From CANJIV01 sp046330225 (GTDB lineage Bacteria; Actinomycetota; Thermoleophilia; Solirubrobacterales; Solirubrobacteraceae): a stretch of DNA of 64,000 nucleotides. Location: assembly GCA_046330225.1 (NCBI GenBank), contig JAXLTD010000005.1:62001-126000 (forward strand). The letters run 5' to 3'. The notes beneath the pieces were generated by a model. That model was not told the origin of the DNA and did no database searches. It was given only the letters and a program-made list of their open reading frames with translations. Below are positions 60,628-64,000 of this stretch, piece after piece; the stretch's first letter is position 1; every line of letters starts with the position of its first letter. The position numbers and the translations under genes are program-made.

Positions 60628-61422
60628 ATGCCGCCCGTCACCGTCACCGCACCCCGGAGCGAGCTCGGCCGCGTGGTCGCCCGTGCCCTCGCTGACGGCC
60701 CGGCGGAGCCCGGCTCCGGGGACGTGCTCGTGAGCCTGGACTCCCAGCCGCCCAACACGCTCCTGCACGACGGCCACGCCTGGAAGGACCACGGGCCGGC
60801 GCGCATCCTCGCCGACGCACGCGCGGCCCTGGCCCAGGACTCCGAGTTCGTGGTCCACGCCAGCTACGCGTTCCTGCGCGCGGTGGACGAGGGCGCCCAG
60901 CCCGGGGACCGGCTGGTGCCGATCGTGGATGCCGCCCGCGAGGCCGAGGAGCTCGTGCTCGGCGGCCCGCGCCCAGCGTGCGTGGTCCGGCTCGGCTACC
61001 TCTACGGGCCCGAGTCCAAGGACCTCAAGGCCTACCGCACGGCCTTCCGCCTGGGGCGCCCGTACTGGGCCGGCCCGAAGGACCGGCTCCAGCACCACCT
61101 GCACACCGCCGACGCGGCCCGCGCGCTGCTCCTCGCGGCCCGCGCCCGCCCGGAGGGCGCGCTCCTCTACGCGACCGACGACCGGCCGGCCTCGTTCGGG
61201 GAGTTCATGGACCACTTCGCCCGCCGGATCGGCAACCCGCTGCCCCTGCACCTGCCCGGCATCAGCCGTCCGCTCGCGCACGCCGTGATCGCCGAGGAGC
61301 ACATGCAGATGGTGCAGCTGGGCGTCCACGGCGTGGCCGCGCCCCGCCCCGACGGCTTCACGCCTGACTACGCCGACTGCCGCGCCGGGGTGGACGAGAT
61401 CGTCGCGGGCTGGAAGGGCTGA
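60628..61422 (+). CDS. epimerase-like SDR lacking the glycine-rich loop
   Basis: A 264-residue protein whose C-terminal two thirds match NAD-dependent epimerase/dehydratases: V-V-H-A-S-Y-A-F-L, V-V-R-L-G-Y-L-Y-G-P-E, L-Q-H-H-L-H-T-A-D-A-A-R and Y-A-T-D-D-R-P-A-S. The N-terminus begins T-V-T-A-P-R-S-E-L-G-R where family members have T-G-G-x-G-F-I-G, and no S-Y-K triad is seen. It may be a structural or ligand-binding relative or use the cofactor in an altered way. No strong ribosome binding site; start at ATG 60628. Confidence 0.75.
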   Translation: MPPVTVTAPRSELGRVVARALADGPAEPGSGDVLVSLDSQPPNTLLHDGHAWKDHGPARILADARAALAQDSEFVVHASYAFLRAVDEGAQPGDRLVPIVDAAREAEELVLGGPRPACVVRLGYLYGPESKDLKAYRTAFRLGRPYWAGPKDRLQHHLHTADAARALLLAARARPEGALLYATDDRPASFGEFMDHFARRIGNPLPLHLPGISRPLAHAVIAEEHMQMVQLGVHGVAAPRPDGFTPDYADCRAGVDEIVAGWKG

Positions 61423-61429
61423 GGCTCAG
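61419..61429. terminator. palindrome holding two convergent stop codons
   Basis: CTGAG-G-CTCAG. TGA (61420-61422) ends the plus-strand gene; TCA (61426-61428) is the stop of the DUF1918 gene on the other strand. Too short to be a strong terminator alone. Confidence 0.35.
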
Positions 61430-61635
61430 ACGTCCTGCTTGGGGATGATGTAGACGCCGTCGGCCGGGTACACGATCGACTCGTGGCCCTCGTCCCAGCG
61501 CACCCGGTAGTGCTCGTGGCCGGGGCCGCCGAGCAGCTCGATGATCTGCCCGCGGCGTCCGGGCTCGCCGTGGATGCCGCGTGCCTCGAGCCAGTCGCCG
61601 ACGTGCCCCTCGTGCGGTGTGTGCTTTGCCGTCAT
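61426..61635 (-). CDS. DUF1918 domain protein
   Basis: A 69-residue protein matching DUF1918, an actinobacterial family: H-V-G-D-W-L-E near residue 12, P-G-R-R-G-Q-I-I-E-L, Y-R-V-R-W-D-E-G-H-E-S and Y-P-A-D-G. The fold is an SH3-like barrel. Function is not established. It is a single gene facing the SDR-like gene. Confidence 0.9.
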   Translation of the reverse strand: MTAKHTPHEGHVGDWLEARGIHGEPGRRGQIIELLGGPGHEHYRVRWDEGHESIVYPADGVYIIPKQDV

Positions 61636-61740
61636 GCCTTCATTGAACCGCCGGGCCCGCCGCCGGGCATCCGCAGCCGTCCGACGCCCGGTGCGGCGAT
61701 CTACGGCGCGGGGGTGCGGGGCGGCGCCGTGCGCCTGGGG

Positions 61741-62718
61741 TCAGCGCTTGAGCGTGAGCTTCGCGCTGACGACGCGCTTGGAGGCGCCGCTCCCGACGGT
61801 GCTGTTGGCCCAGACCGTCGCCGTCCGGCGCGTGCGCAGCAGGCGGCGGCCGGCCGCGGCGAGCTTCACCGTGATCGTGCGGGTCTTCTTGGCCGGGATC
61901 GTGAAGCGGGCGCTGCCGTAGGTGACGGTCGCGCGGGCGGCCGCGGCGGCCCCGGGCGCCTTGGCGTTCTGGATCCGCAGGAGCCCGGCGCACCCGCGCA
62001 CGAGCCGGCAGATGAGCGGCACGAGTGCCGCGTTGTGGCGGACCGGCGCGATCTGGCGGGCGAGGTCGAGGACGGCGGCGGCCCGGCTGGGCACCCAGTC
62101 GGCATTGAAGAGCACGGCGTAGTTGCCCGGGCCGCCGGGCATGCAGTACGTGTTGCCGCGCTGCACGGCCGGCCAGCACGCGCCGGCGGTGCTGCTCAGC
62201 GGGCTCACGGTGCGGGCGGCCGGGATCGGCACGCCGGGCTGCAGCACCGACAGGGCGAGGTTGTCGAAGAGGTCCTGGTTGCTCTGGAAGTCGCGGACCT
62301 GCTTGACCGGCTCGTTGAGGGTGACCGTCGTGATCGCGTTGCGCGCCGGGGTGAACACCGGGCCGGCGGCCCGCCACACGCAGCACAGGAGCTGCTGGCC
62401 GGGCGGCTTGTTGCGGTCGAGCTGCGCCCGCCCGACCGCGAACTGCATGGGGCCCGTGATGGCGCCCACGCGGACGCGGGCGCGCGTGATGATGCCCAGC
62501 CCCAGCGGCACGATGTCGTTCTCGGCGCTGCTGATCGTGCTGTACCAGGTGCACGAGCCGACGTAGGTGGGGACGCCGTAGGGCGGCAGCGTCGTGCAGT
62601 CGACCATGCGGTCATCGGGGACGCGGCTCAGGTTCGCGCCGAACCGCGTGGCCGCGCCGGCCGGCGCGGGGGCCAGGGCCGCCAAGGCGAGCGCCGCGAT
62701 GATGAGCCGGACGCGCAT
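61741..62718 (-). CDS. secreted protein with C-terminal beta domain, 325 residues
   Basis: A signal peptide (residues about 1-22) precedes a domain with paired Cys (D-C-T-T, G-S-C-T-W, L-L-C-C-V-W, Y-C-M-P-G). The C-terminal ~75 residues (F-T-I-P-A-K-K-T-R-T-I-T-V, then A-T-V-W-A-N-S) form a beta domain seen at the end of many secreted proteins in this lineage. Function not known. Confidence 0.75.
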   Translation of the reverse strand: MRVRLIIAALALAALAPAPAGAATRFGANLSRVPDDRMVDCTTLPPYGVPTYVGSCTWYSTISSAENDIVPLGLGIITRARVRVGAITGPMQFAVGRAQLDRNKPPGQQLLCCVWRAAGPVFTPARNAITTVTLNEPVKQVRDFQSNQDLFDNLALSVLQPGVPIPAARTVSPLSSTAGACWPAVQRGNTYCMPGGPGNYAVLFNADWVPSRAAAVLDLARQIAPVRHNAALVPLICRLVRGCAGLLRIQNAKAPGAAAAARATVTYGSARFTIPAKKTRTITVKLAAAGRRLLRTRRTATVWANSTVGSGASKRVVSAKLTLKR

Positions 62719-62805
62719 AGCGCCAATGTGCCACGTTGGCGGCGCGCTGGGCAGCGCACAGCGCCGCGGCTCCCGTGCACGAAGCCCGCAGCGATCCGCG
62801 GCGGA

Positions 62806-63720
62806 CTACGGCGCACAGAGCCGCAGCGCGCCCGGCAGCACCCGGACCGCCGCCGGCGCCGCCCCGACGTGCTCGCCGTCCACGTCGAACGGCATGGCCC
62901 TGCCGTCCAGCGGGGTGATGCGAACCTCGGCCCCGCGCAGCGCGATGGTGCCGGGATGGCCGATGTGCTCGCCGCTGTAGAGGCGCCGCGAACCGGCCAG
63001 CGACGCCAGCCGCCCGGCGGTGCCGAGGATCACGTGCAGCTGCCCGTCGGCGAGGTCGGCCTGCGGGGCGACGTGCATTCCCCCGCCGAAGTAGCCGCCG
63101 TTGGCGATCACGACGGAAGCCATGGCGCCCTCCACCGCCGTGCCGTCGACCTCGACGCGGGCGTGGACCGCCGGGTACGTGAGCACGGTCCCCGCGACGG
63201 CGAGCAGGTAGGGGAGCTTGCCGCGGGGCTTGCGCCGGGCCGCGTTGACGCGCCGCACGACCTCGCCGCCCACGCCGCAGTCGGCGACGTTGACGAAGCA
63301 GCGGTGCGTCCCGTCCGGGAAGTCGACGCGGCCGGCGTCGATCGGGCGGCTCCCGCCGCGCGCGAGGACGGCGACGGCGCCGGCGGGATCGCTGGGGATG
63401 CCGGCGCTCTTGGCGAAATCGCCGCCGGTGCCGCTGGGCAGAACGGCGAGGACGGCGCCCTCGGGAGCCGGCCGGCCCTCCGGGCCCAGGAACCCGTTGA
63501 CGATCTCGTTGAGCGTGCCGTCGCCCCCGCAGGCGACGATCCGGCCGGCGCCGCCGGCGAGCGCCGCACGGGTCACCTCGGTGGCCTCGCCGCGGGCGCC
63601 GGTCCGGTGGACGTCGAACTCGACGCCGGCCCGGCGCAGCTCGGCCTCGAGCCCCGGCCAGGCCGCGCCGGTCCGCCCGCCGGCGCTGTGCGGGTTCACG
63701 ACGACCAGCGTCGGGGTCAC
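62806..63720 (-). CDS. diacylglycerol kinase family lipid kinase (YegS/DgkB-like)
   Basis: A 304-residue lipid kinase. V-V-N-P-H-S-A-G-G-R near residue 7, the nucleotide loop G-G-D-G-T-L-N-E-I and L-P-S-G-T-G-G-D-F-A are the signatures; the C-terminal barrel has D-G-x-A-M-P-F-D-V-D-G-E. It phosphorylates diacylglycerol or a related lipid. GTG 63720 overlaps the upstream stop (GTGA), so the two genes are coupled in a lipid operon. Confidence 0.9.
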   Translation of the reverse strand: MTPTLVVVNPHSAGGRTGAAWPGLEAELRRAGVEFDVHRTGARGEATEVTRAALAGGAGRIVACGGDGTLNEIVNGFLGPEGRPAPEGAVLAVLPSGTGGDFAKSAGIPSDPAGAVAVLARGGSRPIDAGRVDFPDGTHRCFVNVADCGVGGEVVRRVNAARRKPRGKLPYLLAVAGTVLTYPAVHARVEVDGTAVEGAMASVVIANGGYFGGGMHVAPQADLADGQLHVILGTAGRLASLAGSRRLYSGEHIGHPGTIALRGAEVRITPLDGRAMPFDVDGEHVGAAPAAVRVLPGALRLCAP

Positions 63721-64000
63721 GGCAGCAGCTTGCCCGGGTTGAGGATGCCTGCCGGATCGAGCCGCGCCTTGACGGCGCGCAGGGCCTCCAGGCCCAGGGC
63801 GCCGTCCTCGGCCTCCATCCAGTCGCGGTGGTCGTGGCCGACCGCGTGGTGGTGGGTGATCGAGGCCCCGCAGCGCACGATCGCGTCGCACGCCGCGCGC
63901 TTGGCCGCCCGCCACCGGGGCAGCGGATCGTCGCCGAGCGGCGCGGCGATCGTGAAGTACAGCGCGGCGCCGCTCGGGTAGACGTGCGAGATGTGGCACC
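63717..64000 (-). CDS. FAD-linked oxidase, C-terminal 93 residues only (AGPS-like)
   Basis: Runs in from the right edge. The part seen reads C-H-I-S-H-V-Y-P-S-G-A-A-L-Y-F-T, H-H-H-A-V-G-H-D-H-R and L-D-P-A-G-I-L-N-P-G-K-L-L-P. The ending is characteristic of the FAD-linked oxidase C-terminal domain in alkyldihydroxyacetone-phosphate-synthase-like and glycolate-oxidase-like proteins; the H-H-H cluster favours the former. Coupled to the lipid kinase, which fits a role in ether or glycerolipid metabolism. Confidence 0.85.
   Translation of the reverse strand, partial: CHISHVYPSGAALYFTIAAPLGDDPLPRWRAAKRAACDAIVRCGASITHHHAVGHDHRDWMEAEDGALGLEALRAVKARLDPAGILNPGKLLP

Noticed and set aside
61483..63981. 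832-codon plus-strand frame at the right end
   Set aside because: Antisense shadow of the DUF1918, secreted and lipid-kinase genes.

Overview
The window is very GC-rich, with dense genes, GTG starts and frequent 1-4 bp stop/start overlaps. Gene content suggests a soil Actinomycetota of the Thermoleophilia/Solirubrobacterales type (inference): a form I CO dehydrogenase cluster, B12-dependent ribonucleotide reductase, many secreted proteins with alanine-rich signal peptides, and a DUF1918 protein. No transposase, prophage or CRISPR array was seen.

Layout. 1-2.3 kb: a partial gene with a nuclease-like motif, an orphan intrinsic terminator and a DUF4238 gene. 2.3-13.5 kb: nrdJ, a MarR-MFS efflux operon with a readable promoter/operator, galE, tmk, a CpsB-type phosphatase, a PfkB kinase, a secreted protein and holB (frameshifted). 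13.5-18.3 kb: a copper-protein operon (two-domain multicopper oxidase, NosD-like beta-helix protein, cupredoxin, PHP phosphatase) divergent from a TetR gene with a palindrome between them. 18.3-19.5 kb: a VOC protein, a vapC remnant and a small membrane protein.

19.5-30.4 kb is the centrepiece: a 16-gene, one-direction run. Five coupled single-pass membrane proteins lead into coxM-coxS-coxL (active-site motif AYRCSFR, form I), coxD (MoxR), coxE (VWA), a zinc-finger mini-protein, a stand-alone copy of one segment of CoxL, a YceI protein, coxG, a zinc-ribbon protein and an XdhC/CoxF-like maturase fused to a YHS domain. The core genes form a CO-oxidising molybdenum hydroxylase and its maturation machinery; the small membrane proteins and the CoxL mini-paralog are unexplained.

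30.6-45.7 kb: a lipoprotein, P450, MFS protein, a 1060-residue secreted beta-propeller, tRNA-Thr(CGT), DUF2283, a CopG/MazF-type toxin-antitoxin pair, a GAP-family membrane protein, a GT1 glycosyltransferase divergent from a TetR gene across a 41-bp palindrome, an unrecognised 454-residue protein and a secreted penicillin acylase. 45.9-48.8 kb: two tandem secreted paralogs whose first ~670 bp are essentially identical while the rest has diverged; the upstream copy is frameshifted. 48.9-56 kb: an OmpR/HK two-component system divergent from a lipoprotein-adaptor-ABC ATPase-MacB-like permease operon. 56-64 kb: secreted unknowns, two SDR-type proteins, DUF1918, a diacylglycerol-kinase-like gene and the end of an FAD-linked oxidase.

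Two window-wide patterns: several genes appear to have a TAnnnT -10 element 6-8 bp before the start codon (leaderless mRNAs), and convergent pairs often end inside one palindrome carrying both stop codons. Five genes or remnants carry an apparent single-base frameshift, mostly where a short homopolymer could explain it, so sequencing error must be excluded before calling them broken.
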